This document shows positions 14,053 through 26,407 of a stretch of 64,000 bases of DNA, in pieces. The number at the start of each line of letters is the position of its first letter. Positions within the stretch are counted from its first letter, which is position 1. The DNA is taken from assembly GCA_009741485.1 (NCBI GenBank), contig CM019238.1:10432701-10496700 (forward strand), in the 5' to 3' direction. This DNA is from Malurus cyaneus samueli (taxonomy: Eukaryota > Chordata > Aves > Passeriformes > Maluridae). A program made the position numbers and the translations under genes. The notes under the pieces were generated by a model. It searched no databases and was not told the DNA's origin. It saw only the letters and a list, made by a program, of their open reading frames with translations.

Positions 14053-14639
14053 AATACTTCTGGTTTGATTTATTTGACAAAACTTTGGAAAATATTTTCC
14101 TCTTGTGTTCTCTCTCCTTTTCCTGCCCCATCTTCCATAAAGGGAATGAGCAGATATCACCTGCTATATACTGAAGTGTCTTTTAGAAGACAGTAAGTAA
14201 GGACAAGCAAGAAAATCAGACTTAGGAGTGAGGAATATCCTGCCACGTTCATATTTTAAATACCAGATTGGGATAGTTCTTTTCCCTTGCCCGCATGCCA
14301 GGTGTCACAGGCTGAAGGGAAGCAGGAGGTGTGGCCCTCCTGCAGCAGTTGCATGATGGGCAGAGTATTTGTGTTGTGATATTGTGATGTGCTCGATGCT
14401 GCCTTTTGGTGTGCATTGAGAGGGGAAAGGCACTTAATCCCCACTGTAGTTACTTGGGAAGCCTCAGAGCTGCAGTGTCTCAGAGCAGCTGGTGTAATGT
14501 TTTCTCGGAACACAATTTCCCAGCTCTGCTCCTGGAAAAGCCATATTGTGCCTCACAGTGGAAGCTGCATTAGCAGTGTCATCAGAAATGAGCTGCACCT
14601 TTTAAGTAACAAGAGCTGAAGCAATGGGAGTGTGGGTGA

Positions 14640-16080
14640 GCCAAAGCGCATGTTTGGGGTGACCTGCTGAGGCATTTTGGCACATGCCACAGGTTTGAGT
14701 GACCACAGGTCATGGTAGGGCAGCAGCCAGCACGTCTGTGCAGTGTCCAGCTGCTTTGCTTAGCAATGATGTGGAAAGGGAAGGGAGCACCTATCTCAGC
14801 TTCAGGTGGATGCTACAGAGCCTTTTGTTCACAGTCTGTTAATTATGCAGCATTGGAGCTTTACCTGTTTGAGGTGGCAGGTTTGCACTGAAGACTGTTG
14901 TCGGGGGTATTATGCAATGATCTGTGATTTCAATGAAGTATTAAATAAAATTGTTTCCACATCAGGAAATAAGAAGATGGCCTGCCAGAAAGCCTTAGTT
15001 AAACTTTTGAACGTGTCTGAACCTACTGACCTTCAAGATACAGTGCAAGGCTCATCTTTTCTTCTTCCTTCAGACCTTGGGCAGATGGGATGGCTGGAGG
15101 CACCGTATCAGTGCATGGGGCAGGCCTCTTAATGTTGTTACCATTATTTAAATATTGATCAGAGCATGCACAAGGACCATGTTGGCTATGGGAGGTTACT
15201 GAGCACAGTCCCTGCAGGCTTTTCTCTGCTTCAGCGAGCAGGAGCCGTGTAACCACTGGCTGCTCATGGGCCAGCGCTGCCCCGCAAGAGCAGCCTTGCA
15301 CCGTGCCCGAGCTGTGAATCACCAGGCCCATGTGAGGAGATGGCTTTGCAGATGGGAAGGGGAATCCTCAGCCTTCCCATGTGCTCGGTGGGCCCGTTGC
15401 TGGTGAGGTGTGTGGGGTCGTAGCGCAGATGGTGATGGCCCCAATGCCTTGGCAGCACTCCCAGGCCCCGCTCGCGTGAGCTGCGGCAGGTTTAGCAGAT
15501 TGCACTGTGGATCTGAAACGCGTGTGTGTGCAGTCTGGTGCTCTCCTGTAAGGTTCAGTACCTGCATGTCTCCCCTGAGACTGCTCCTTCCCTTGGGATG
15601 TTGCTCCAGGGTGCCCAGCAGCTGCCAGGGCTGTGCAGCAGGATGCAGGCATCTCAGCTATGAACAGCCTGTGTTTGCAGTGCTGATGGTGCTCTGAAAT
15701 CCTGCTGAGAGCCCTCCTACTTATACCTGCACCCTGCTGCTGGAAAGATGTTTAAGACAGGCTTGTCTGCATGGATTGTTTGCCAGCACTGGCCCTTGGG
15801 GAGACTGGGTTATCTATGGGAGGGTTTTTTCCCCATGGTGCCCAGCTGTGGAAGGAAGCATGGCATGGCTGGGGTACTCTGCCAAGTGGGGTTCACCCTC
15901 TCTCCAGCTGGAAGATAGACACTCCCTGCAAACCTATTGCAGAAGAACTTGCCCAGGGGTCCCTGCTCCTCAGCTGCCTTGGGTCCCAGCTCCTCAGCTG
16001 TCTTGGGAAGGTATCATCTCCCAGTCTCTACTCATTCTTTGTGCGGGAGGCAAAGAAAAGAACTGAAGTGGGAGAAGTAG
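14640..16080. other. GC-richer intronic block with scattered CpG
   Basis: This stretch is visibly richer in G and C than the surrounding intron and has CpG-containing words such as GCCCGAGC, CTCGCGTGAG and AACGCGTG around 15260-15520. Because stops are rarer, several overlapping open frames of 80-125 codons appear on both strands, none with a recognisable domain. It is not dense enough in CpG to call a CpG island by eye. It could be a diverged mobile-element remnant or a regulatory block. Confidence 0.5.
15965..16007. repeat. 24-bp tandem duplication
   Basis: GCTCCTCAGCTGCCTTGGG starting at 15965 recurs at 15989 with one change (GCC to GTC). The period is 24 bases and the second copy is partial. 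It lies at the right side of the GC-richer block. Confidence 0.9.
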
Positions 16081-16854
16081 GAATAAGAGTAAAGATCTTG
16101 CCAGTTACCGTAATATTCTGGAATCTGGATTTTGTCTCTTTTTACTAACTCCTAGTACTGCATGACCATTGTTGTTTCCTTCAAGTGAGCTAAGGTGAAA
16201 AAAAAGCAGTTAAGCTTTTATAAGGGTCGTGATTTACTTCAGGTATACATTTCCTTTTCAAAAGTTATTCTTTTCCTGCATTCTCTGAAGCTCAGGTTAG
16301 GGCAGTGCAGGTCAGAGGAAAAGGAAGTGGTAGGGGGGCAGTGAAAACCTGCCAGGTGTGACCAGGAGCCACTGCCAGCCCAGACAAGCCACTACTACAG
16401 GCTGCTGCTGTATTCTAAGGGATAGTGGTGATGATTATTAGGTTTCTCCTGCTCTTGGAAGAAAGCAAAGCTTTGCAAATAACTTGCTATAATATATGCT
16501 GATAGGGGTGGCAGCCCTTGAACTCCAGCTGATAAATGTGGATGTACAGCAGCTTTTTTGGAAAAAGCCACCCATTCCGTGTGGCCACAAGTAAAATTTT
16601 TGGCAGCTTTGCCCAGAACCATAAACTTGAGTCAGTGGGATCTGTACATAGTAGTCTAGAGTTCTGCAAAGCATCCTAGCTCTGTGGAAGGTTTGTACTA
16701 CCGTGCATGAAATGTGAAGATCAGTGATTTTGCACTGTAGTGTGAAGGATCTTCTATAGCACTTGAGGAAAGAATCACCTTTTTTGAACTATAATTTTAT
16801 GCATATAATGCATTGTAAGTACAGCTGGAATCCAGTTATTGTGTTTTTAAGGGA

Positions 16855-16913
16855 CAGTTAATGGCTGGACTCAATGATCTTAGAGGTCTTTTCCCACCTT
16901 TATGGTTCTATGT
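16855..16913 (+). mobile_element. Short CR1 LINE 3' terminal scrap
   Basis: The motif GGCTGGACTCAATGATCTTA, followed by GAGGTCTTTTCCCACCTTTATGGTTCTATG, is the last stretch of the CR1 3' UTR in + orientation. Only about 60 bp remain, and the usual terminal octamer repeats are decayed to one copy. The left boundary is uncertain. Confidence 0.8.
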
Positions 16914-18350
16914 TGCTTGGCCTTTGATGTGATTTGGGGATGAAAGCTTTAAGATACTAATAAAAAACACAGTGTGAAGAAATTGGATAAGTTTCTTCTT
17001 TCCTATTGAACTGTCAGCCTGGAAATTTTACGGCTTTGACTGTTCAGAGAATAAAAGCAAGTTCTGCACTGTTGCCTTAATGATCATCACTTAATATGGT
17101 GCAGCCGTGTGACACTAAACATTCCTCATGGCTCCCCTGTGGGTGACCGTGTGTTACCTCAGAATGGGCTGGTTTGCCTGGGAAGCTGAAGTCCAGCCCA
17201 CAGCAGAGTGTCCCTTCTGGTGACAATTTAATGGACACATGTCCTTTGCAGGATGGTTTGGCACCAGGTATTTGAGTCAAGTCACTTCGCTGTGCAATCC
17301 TCACCTATCTCCTTGCTGAGCTAATGGGCAGGGGTTGTGTAAAAGCTGGGATTGAAAGAAAGGGAAGTTATAAGTCAAGAAGGGAAACACCAGTTCTTCC
17401 CAGGGAGGTTGAGTACAATCAGGAATGGGTTTTTGTAAATGAAAACTAAGTTCAGAAATTAGAGTAGCTATGAAAAGCACATAGGCAAATGATGCAGAGG
17501 TGGTTTGCTTTACCTTCTTGGTGTGGATTTTTTTTTTGTTTAAAAGTCCACATCAAGTCCTCAGCCAGACTCCCTAATCTAAATGTTTCTCTCTTCATTT
17601 GTATTTTAAAAATAGTTATAAATAGGCAGATTTCACTACCATTACCTTCCTCAGAAGCTGACTGAATGGTATCTTTTTTTAAAGTGTTGCTGTGTATAAA
17701 AATGTTTTCTTGTCTTGAAGCTTCAGTATTTCTATTTTTTTTAGGAAAAGGGGATAATTCCTTTTATCTGCTTTTTATTAAACTTTTATATTCCTGGGGA
17801 TGAGCCTATTTCTGTCTGTTTGAACAACATCTTGGCATGGCCTGTGATTTTTATTCGGCACACTGAGTGAAGAATGTTCATTACAGTCACATAGAGGAGA
17901 TGACCAAGTGCTGTGTGGCTGAACCTCAGTGGAAAGTGGACAAGTGGCAGTTTGCACACTTGAATTGCAGATTTGATGCTTTTTGACAACTCTTGTGTAT
18001 TTAAAAAATGCTAGTTAGGAAAGTATGGCCATTTTTTCCCCTTTCTAAGTCTGGTTCCAATGTCACAGCGAACTATTATTTCTTTAAGTGCCAGAGCTTC
18101 CCAAGACTTTCCCTTTTCAGCTTCATTTAGGTTTCTGAGCTGAGACTTAGAGTTGTCCTGTGTGTTTAAGTGACTGCCAAGGCATATTTTGTGTGAAAGT
18201 ATGGGGAAATGGCACACATAGGAATGGTCTTGCCCCAAATGGTTTTTTCTAGGGTACCAGTTTGCTAGTATAATAGCCAATTTTAGTAAACCAGCATTGT
18301 TTCAACAAGATTATTGGTCACATGGCACATTTAGTCAGGTTTAAAGTGCA

Positions 18351-18380
18351 AATGTATTCTAGATAAATGTATTCTAGATA
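18351..18380. repeat. Perfect 15-bp tandem duplication
   Basis: AATGTATTCTAGATA occurs twice back to back with no mismatch (18351-18365 and 18366-18380), suggesting a recent local duplication. Confidence 0.95.
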
Positions 18381-21300
18381 AGTCAAAAATTAGCACAGTA
18401 AAAATAATAAAAAAGTGACCTTCCACATACTCAAATAGCCAAATATTAGAGGTTGGGAGGGAACTGCTGTAGTTCATTGCTAAGTGGCATAAAAGTATAG
18501 AACAAGTGGTTAGAAAATGTCATATTAGCATAGTTGTTTTTCAAGTGTTAGTGTTAACAAAGCTCTTTTGACAAAGTCTGTAATACATCATTTTTCTTAC
18601 AAAAGAAATCACAGTTGAAACTGCATCTTTAATGGCCAAGGGATTTTGTTAGCATATTAATCTGACTGGTGGGCAGACTTTGTCTCCTTCAGAAGGCCGT
18701 CCTAAGATAGCCTTCACCATCTGTGGCGATGCAAGTCCAGGGAATGCCTGGCCTTGGCAAAGCTGAAAGAAATGATTTTCAGATGCTTTTTGTAGGAGGA
18801 CTTCTTTCATTTGCAGCTGAAGCTTAAAGAGCACAACACTGGGTCTCATCTGACTATGAAACTTTTGTCAAAGCTCAAAAAAGATTTGATAAAGTTACAG
18901 GCATAAACAAATGCATGAATGATTCAGCCACCTCTTTGTGAACACTGCCTTTCCATCCCCAAAGAAATCCCATCTCTCTTGTACATCATCCCACCAGGGA
19001 ACCTTGGGTCTGCATGGCCAGGATATTTTTTGTTGTTGTCTCCCTGTAATAAAAGCAGCAATCCTCCTGCTGGAGGAAAGGAAAGGTCAAGGTGCTTGTA
19101 GGAATTCCCACTAGAATGTATAAAACAGAGCAAACACTCATCTAAAGGCTCTTGGGGAGGAAGGCAAGTTTCAAATGTCCAACTCTTGAAGTTTTTACTA
19201 TTATGCAGGCTGCATGTGAACCTGGTTAGGTTTTTGAACCTCTGTGGGTTCAAAAAAATGCAAAAAAAAAACAACCTAAAGGAGTCACAAGGGAAAAAAA
19301 TGAGAAAAAAAATCCTGTGGAAACCTGTTACTTGTGAAAGTTCCAGAAGTCAGAAGTGGTATGGTAAACTTTCTTCACTGAATGCGGGCAATAGTTATTA
19401 AAATCATGAGGATGTTAAGAAGTACAAGGCTGCCTACTATCAGAGCAACCTGAGCTGTACAGTCTGGTTTTCTGGGAAATAGGTTTTAAACTGGGAGTTC
19501 TTGAGCTGTGGTCCATAATGCACCAGAAAGTAACCCCTGCATCATCTGTGAAACAATGGAAAAAAAACAGTGTGCTATAAAGTGGTGTCAAATAAAAGAA
19601 AGAGAAACATTTTAAATGTTAGGTTTACTTGGACGTGGAAATCACTATGGCAGCAGGATGAGTAGCAGCTGTTTATTGCTTCCCTCAGACCTAGCCTAGG
19701 TTATTCAGTCTCGGACTGTTCCAACTGCCAGCTGATGCCCTCAGTCCACTGGTAATTCTCAGTCCCTTTGGCTTAGATTTAAACCCAAACTGGGGTTACA
19801 GGAGTACTGTGCCCATCCCCACTGCTGTCCTAAGCCTTCACAGAGGGTCTGCAGTGCATCTCACTGATGTGCAATGTACTCCAGTCACATCTGTGTGGGG
19901 AAGGAGGGGCTTGCTTCTGTTTATCTCCAAAGAGTTCTATTGAACATTACTAAAATGCAGTTTAGAGGAGCAAGCAACGATAGGCTAGATTCTATTAATT
20001 ATTTCCCTTAAGATCCATTCAGGGATACTATTCCTGCAGTTTCCAATTGTTTTTGTCATGCCTTAGACAATACCACAAACACAATGCTCATGATTATTAA
20101 TTTACTTTATAATTAAAGAATGGGAAGAACAAAGTACAAAACCAACCGAGTATACTTGAGTAGCAATTTCCTTCTGTCCACCAAAATTCTTCCCAAAGAT
20201 TACACGTTTGAGAACTAGCTTGCCTATGGGAGGAAATTCACTTTGTGGATTAAACTGGGAGAGGTGGGGAAAGATGGTGGTAGGATTTCATTCTAAGCTG
20301 TGCTACTGCTCTGAATTGTCATGACAATGTGGTCATAAGTGATAAGACAATAAGGTGACCATAGTCATGAGAAATAGGCCACAGCAGGACGCTGAAGGTA
20401 GGAGAGGAGATCTGTCAGGGATCTGTAAATCAGCTCACAAAGAGGCAGATGTAATTCTTAGTTCTGTGAAACAGATGGATTAAGTTTTATTCAGTTCCTT
20501 TAAAGGATCTCTTTAATGCACCGTCTTGTGGCAGGTGAAATTAATGTGTGTGAATGTTCTTTATTAAAAATAAATGCATCTCTTTGTAAACCTATCTTTT
20601 GCTTTAACAAAGCAAGGATAAAGTCCAGCCATTCAGATGAGTTTAGACAAGTATTATCTCCCCTGGGAAGTGCTGTCCCAGTGAATTGGATTGCAAGAGC
20701 AGTGCTGTGCTGGGATTTTGGTATTTGCTGTACCATATGGGACACCTTTACATGTTCTTTATCATCTTGGCATGCATGAGCTTAACTTGAGACATGTGTT
20801 GCATGCTTCATTGAGAAACTGCAGTTACCTTTGCTCCTGGTTTGCTGTAAGAGAGAAATGTTGTCTTTAGAGCTGATGAGGAGTTAAACAGCACTGCTGG
20901 TCATCAATAGCAGATGGAGGTCACTCTGTGTGTGAGCAGGGGACACACTGACAGCCCTATGAGGTGCTGCCGAGCAGCTCTGGGGCTTAAACAGTGAATC
21001 TGAGCAGACACTTCCCAGGGTGGGAGGTGGGAACCAGGCAGGGGGCTTGGGGTTCCCCCAGACAAGCTTGGTTTCAGCAGCTGAGAGGGAATTCAGCAAT
21101 TTATGGAGTTTAAAGTTTTAGCACTTTCAGGTATCTCAGCAAATTAACTGTTCCTGTTGTTCTGATGGGTTTTGTCTGGAGCTTTAATTAATTATGAGGT
21201 GAAATCTGTTTGGACTGGGTCCAGGCAATGCTTACTTTTTGTATAAGTAGTTGGGTTTTAAAATAATTTGAAAGTTGCTTGGGGGACTTTGGACTTCATG

Positions 21301-24300
21301 TTTTTTCAGAAGTTCTCAGAGAAGAAAGTGTGTATGGTCACCAGTGTTCCATATTTAAATGTCATTAGGATCACAGTATTATATGCCTGAATTGTACTGA
21401 TATGATGAAGTATCTCATGATTATAAAAAATGATATTTGAATGAAAATATATGAAAACCAGCAGCTCAACAAATTTACTACCCTTTCAGGGAATTTACAA
21501 ATAGTTCATGTATTGCCTTTCCTGGCAATAATGTTTTTTTTGTTCTTAGTATATAAAAGCTGCAGAGCATTCATAGGAGGAGAATTATTCCAATGATGAA
21601 TTACTTACTGAAAATAGAAACATTTTTTAATAAAGAATAAACAGTATGTATTTTCACTTTACAAATAAAGAATAGATTATAAACCCAGGAACTGTATAGG
21701 TGTTTAACTCTTATAGGGAATGGGTACTTAATTATCTTCATGCTCTGGGCCTTAGAAGTTGTAATTTCTTTACTACCATAAACAGTTCACCCAAAACTGT
21801 GATTAAGGACTTAGGGAATGTGTAGTTAACTCATAAAAATATGTACATAAATTTTGCTGATTCATTGCACTGTAAAGCACATCCTTATTTATTATTACAA
21901 ATGAAACTCTAATGTAGTTCATGCAAAGTCTTAAATGAGTGCCATTCTTTTTCATTAGGTAGCTCTTTAAAATCAATAATGTTTTCTTTAAGGGAAAGCT
22001 TTGGCTGTTACTAATTTAAATCTCATTAACTTTAGCCTTTTTTTTTCCTAAGGTTCAATTGGAGCTACATTTTTCATTTAGATTTGGAGCTGCAGGCTAT
22101 ATGTAATTCCATTTCAAAACCTAAGGTAGACAGGAATAATGTTGGGTTAACGGTAATTTAGAGAACCAAAAATTCAGAATATTTAGCATGCAGCCTACAT
22201 TGGCATTTAGCAATAAATGGTTTTCCCAGTACAAAGTTTGGAGATGCATGGGTGTTTGAGAAATCCTTTCCTAATTAATGTAGAGTCTGCAAAAGCAGGT
22301 TGAATATGACTCTTCTTGCACCATATTCTTGTAACTCCAGTCCCCTTTGTCCATGCCTGTGTTTGTATGTCAGTTGGTTTGGGTCTGGTGGGACACTGCT
22401 GTCATCCCTACCATCCTTCTGGCATGTTATCTGTGCTCTCTGGAGTGCCAAGACTATTTTTAAATATATGCAAATAGAAGCAAAGAAGTGCAGGGTCCGT
22501 GATTCCTGCTGAGTAGATTTGTTTCTTCTAACAGGAGAAGCAGTTCAATCGCAACTGGGCTATTAGTGGTGCTTTTTGTTATCTAAAGTTCATAGCTTGT
22601 TAATGAGATTGTATTTGCTTATCTTTCTTACTGAAGGCGCACTAATCAGTCCCAGGGAAGAGGAAAAAAAAATCCAACCCTCATAATTTTGATGACATAC
22701 TTTAGAATATTTAGTATTAAACAATGGCCAAAAAATTGCATTGTAAAGGTTTATGCTGCCCTAGGCAATCTGCAGATGGAAAACTTAGTACAGCTTTTCA
22801 AAACAGTGGTTGGCTAGAAGGGTTCTGGCAGCATATTATTCACTGCACATCAAAATTAACCCATTACAAGAAGTGGTTATTTTCAATTATGTAAAAGCAG
22901 ACAATTCTTTGGAGAGATTAAAATGAGATTTGTAATGGCTTAGGAGCAGTCTTAAAATTGACAACTTGACACAGCACGATTTCAGATTATGTGAAATCTG
23001 GCATGAGGATATTTATATTTCTGTTTGCAGAGATTCTGTTCAAAGTCATCATGATGGAAATATTTACAAAGAAGACATAATAATGTCTTTAATATGCAAA
23101 TCATTCTAATTGCATTTCTTACTCTGTCAACCTCACAGTGAAATGTCATTTATTTCACAAGTGACACATGAAAAGATATGATTGCATTTGTGATAGTCTT
23201 ATTTTTAACAGAAATACAAGTCTTCATCTTTGAAGAACCCCTCTTTATCAGCAGTTCCCTTAATATCCTTTGCATGACGTCTGCATCTCTATTTCTGATT
23301 CAAACGCCTGCTTCTAACACAGCCTCTCTCTGTTTTATTCTTTTTCCCCTCTCACAAAGAGGGTTTGCTGTAGGGACGTGCTCACAGGAGTGTCGTCCCC
23401 CAGTGCTGCAGGATGCAGAGGTTGTGTGGGGTGCACTGATCTCCGTGGGAGCTGGATGCCATCCACACCTCTGCGGCTGGACCCTGTATCTTGTGAAAAC
23501 AAGAGTGATTTGTTGCCATTAAATTCTGCTTTAACCTTGATAACAGCAGATTCAAAGTGCTTTTTATTTTTTTTTGTGCCCCAGTAACACGTGTTAGTCT
23601 GTCAGACCCCTCTCACTTCACTTCCCTGTCTGTACCCAAAATCCCTACCCTGAGGTCACATGCCTCCTGTGTGCTTTTTCCCCTCCAGCTGGGAACAGTC
23701 CTTTTCCTCTTCTTTCAGATGTAGAGCTGGACAGATGACAGTTCTGTCATCTCAACTGAAAAATCTGTCATTGTGAGCTGAAAAAAAAAAAATGCAGTCA
23801 AAACAATAATAAAATTGGTTGGAATTAAATAGAGCATTTTTAATTGGGAATGCATCCACTCACAATACTGTGTGTCATAATTATTCCTCCCTCCTATCCC
23901 CAGCTTGCCCACTGGGAAACTTCTCCATTATTTGCTGAATTCTACTTGGGTTTAGCAGGGGAAGGATCCTTCCCTCGCCAAGGGATCAGGAACCAGTGGG
24001 CAGGAAAGCCCCAGCCCTGAGATGGGAGGCAGGAGCCCTCCAAGAGGAGCAGGGACAGCCTCCCCTGAGCAGGGATTGGAGTCCCCCAGGCACTGAGCAT
24101 TTGCAGCCCCTCAAACTTACTGAGATACCTTCAGCCAGACTCGGACATGAGCTCTCTCTCTGTGAAGATGGATGGTGAAAGAAGGGATCCAGCTTTGCAT
24201 TTCTTCTTGTCTGCCCTAATCACTGTGAATCTTTTTCTGTTTAAGAATTGGAATACTGATTTTCTATGTTTCAAAGCAGGGTTCCTTAAGTGGAAAACAG

Positions 24301-26381
24301 TGTAGTTTTCTTTGGGGTGATCCTTATGGTGGCCAATCCAGAAGTAGTCACCTCAGTGCTTTGTCATACTATTAGTTTTAAAATATTACTCATTTATCTT
24401 CAAGTTGTTATGGCAATCGATTCCCAAGGCTGGGACAGGAAATGATGGAGTGGGGGTTAGGATAAGAAACTGGGAGTGAGTGAGCAAGAAGCATGATAGA
24501 AAATGAGCAGTCTCCACATTGCTTACTGAGCATTGAGTAACCAGTGGAGAGACATTAATTAAATATGTTGCTCCAGTTAAGCATTTTTCTGGTTTTGCAG
24601 TAGTTCAGGTGGAGGTTTTTATGACAAGTTTCAGAGGTGCCTTTTACTTTTGTGCTGTGATGATTTAATAACAATGTGCTGATGGATGGGGGGCTGCAGG
24701 GCAGTGTCCCACCTGGAGGATGTGTTGACATCCAAAGAAAGCCCTGAGGTTCCAAGAGCTCTCCAGCTCCCCTCCTGTATCCCCAGCTCCCACCTATACT
24801 CAGCCACAGCCCTGGAGCTCAAATATCTCCATTTTTCCATCCCTTTTTGCTGGATCAGGCAGCAGCTGCATGTTTTGCAGCGAGTCGAGGCCATTGAGGA
24901 TGACAGGAGGCCCATGAATAAAACACAGACCTGTTTGTTTTGTACCGTTCTGAGCAAATGATGTATTAGTAATGAAGTATTTTCAGTTTGTTGCTTTTGC
25001 TTACTAATAAATGAAATGTTCCTGTTGCCAGCTTTGTTTCTGGCTCGTGAAGTTACAGGGGAGTGTGAGGAGAAGGCTGTAAACTGGTCTGGTTTGGGGT
25101 CTGTCTGCTTTATGGTGGTTCTCATTAAAAGCTAAATAGCCCCTGCTCTGTGTCAGCTTGAAGCAAGGCCAGTTTCTGTGGGGTTTCAGAAGTATTGCCT
25201 TTGCTCTGAACATCCTGAGTATAGACTTTGGAACATGACTGGAAGTAGGATGAAGTTCCTGGGAATTGAACCATATGGGGAGCTGCAGTCCTGGTAATGA
25301 CAAAATGGCCCCTCTGCCCCAACAAGGGATGATCACCAGGGCTGGGGCAAGGGAGGAGCAAGGTCCCAGGAACGGGAGGAGTTGTGGTACTGGTGACCAG
25401 TCCTGCTCAGAGTCACCACTCACAACTCATCTGGAAGTGGGTGGGGATTTGGGGGGAACTGGCAGGCCAAGGAGGGGCTCTGATGGCAGCCCCCCCCGGC
25501 CTTTTTTCCAGAACAGAAAGTGAATGTGGTCCTATCAACATGGCCCTTGTTTTCATTGGAGGTGAGGGGCTGCTGTAGGGTGCAGTGCTGCAGGATGTTG
25601 TAACTGGCAGCTTTTAGGAAATGGATATAAGGGTGTCCCTAAGCTAATGTGCAACACTGTGTTCCAGAGCAAAGCACTGCACTTCCACTTTACCTAGAGA
25701 GACACGTCTGTAGCACAGGGAGCTCTTGTAATGGCACATTTTTCAATCAGCCTTCATTTTTCTTTCTTACATGTAATTATAATGGCCTGCAATAAGGATA
25801 ACTGTTTGTTTATTTTAAATAGAAACAAGTCTTAAGAACAATGTTTACTGTTTAAAAATATCTCATTCTGAAAGCATTTCATAATTCATCACTCACAGAC
25901 ATATTTTAATCAAATAACCCACCAACACTTCTATTCATGGCTGTCCTATAAAAGCAAATACTGTTTTGATTTGTGAATGTTCATTTTACTGAAATGGAAT
26001 TCAGAGTGTTCTGCAGTCAGGAGGGTTTCCTATTTAAATTCTGCTGCATACATGACGATAATGAATTAAAATGAGAGAAGGAATTACAACCTAGGTTAGA
26101 GTGAGGGTCACAACCTTTTCCAACAGAGGTCCTCCTGTCATGCAAGTGGAAATGGTAATTGGCTCACTGCAGCTGAAATTATCTGTGTCAGATAACAGGA
26201 AGCGTGGCATAGCAATTGTAAAATGGCAAGTTGGTCTAAATATGCAAAGGTAAATGTGTAGACTCAAAGCAAATGACCAAAGCTAGTTATTTGTTGCAAG
26301 TAAATTAAGATGAACTTGACTCGTTCCCTTCTACTAATGTGCATGTCTTGACTGAATATTGGGCATTTTTTCTTCTTTTCC

Positions 26382-26407
26382 TTTTTTTTTTTTTTTTTCN
26401 TTTTTTT
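26382..26407. repeat. Poly-T tract interrupted by C and an unresolved base
   Basis: Seventeen T are followed by C at 26399, an N at 26400 and seven more T. The N is the only ambiguous base I noticed in the window. The true length and sequence of this tract are unknown. Confidence 0.95.

Noticed and set aside
15410..16148. Several overlapping frames of 95-125 codons
   Set aside because: They overlap one another in different frames and on both strands in a GC-rich stretch, as expected from composition alone.
24631..25125. Longest open frame (164 codons, - strand)
   Set aside because: No recognised domain. It is low in hydrophobic periodicity, lies in locally GC-richer DNA where stops are rare, and has a competing frame on the other strand.
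25439..25497. G-quadruplex or C-run structure
   Set aside because: Three G runs are close together but the fourth is about 17 bases away. The 8-base C run is an ordinary homopolymer.
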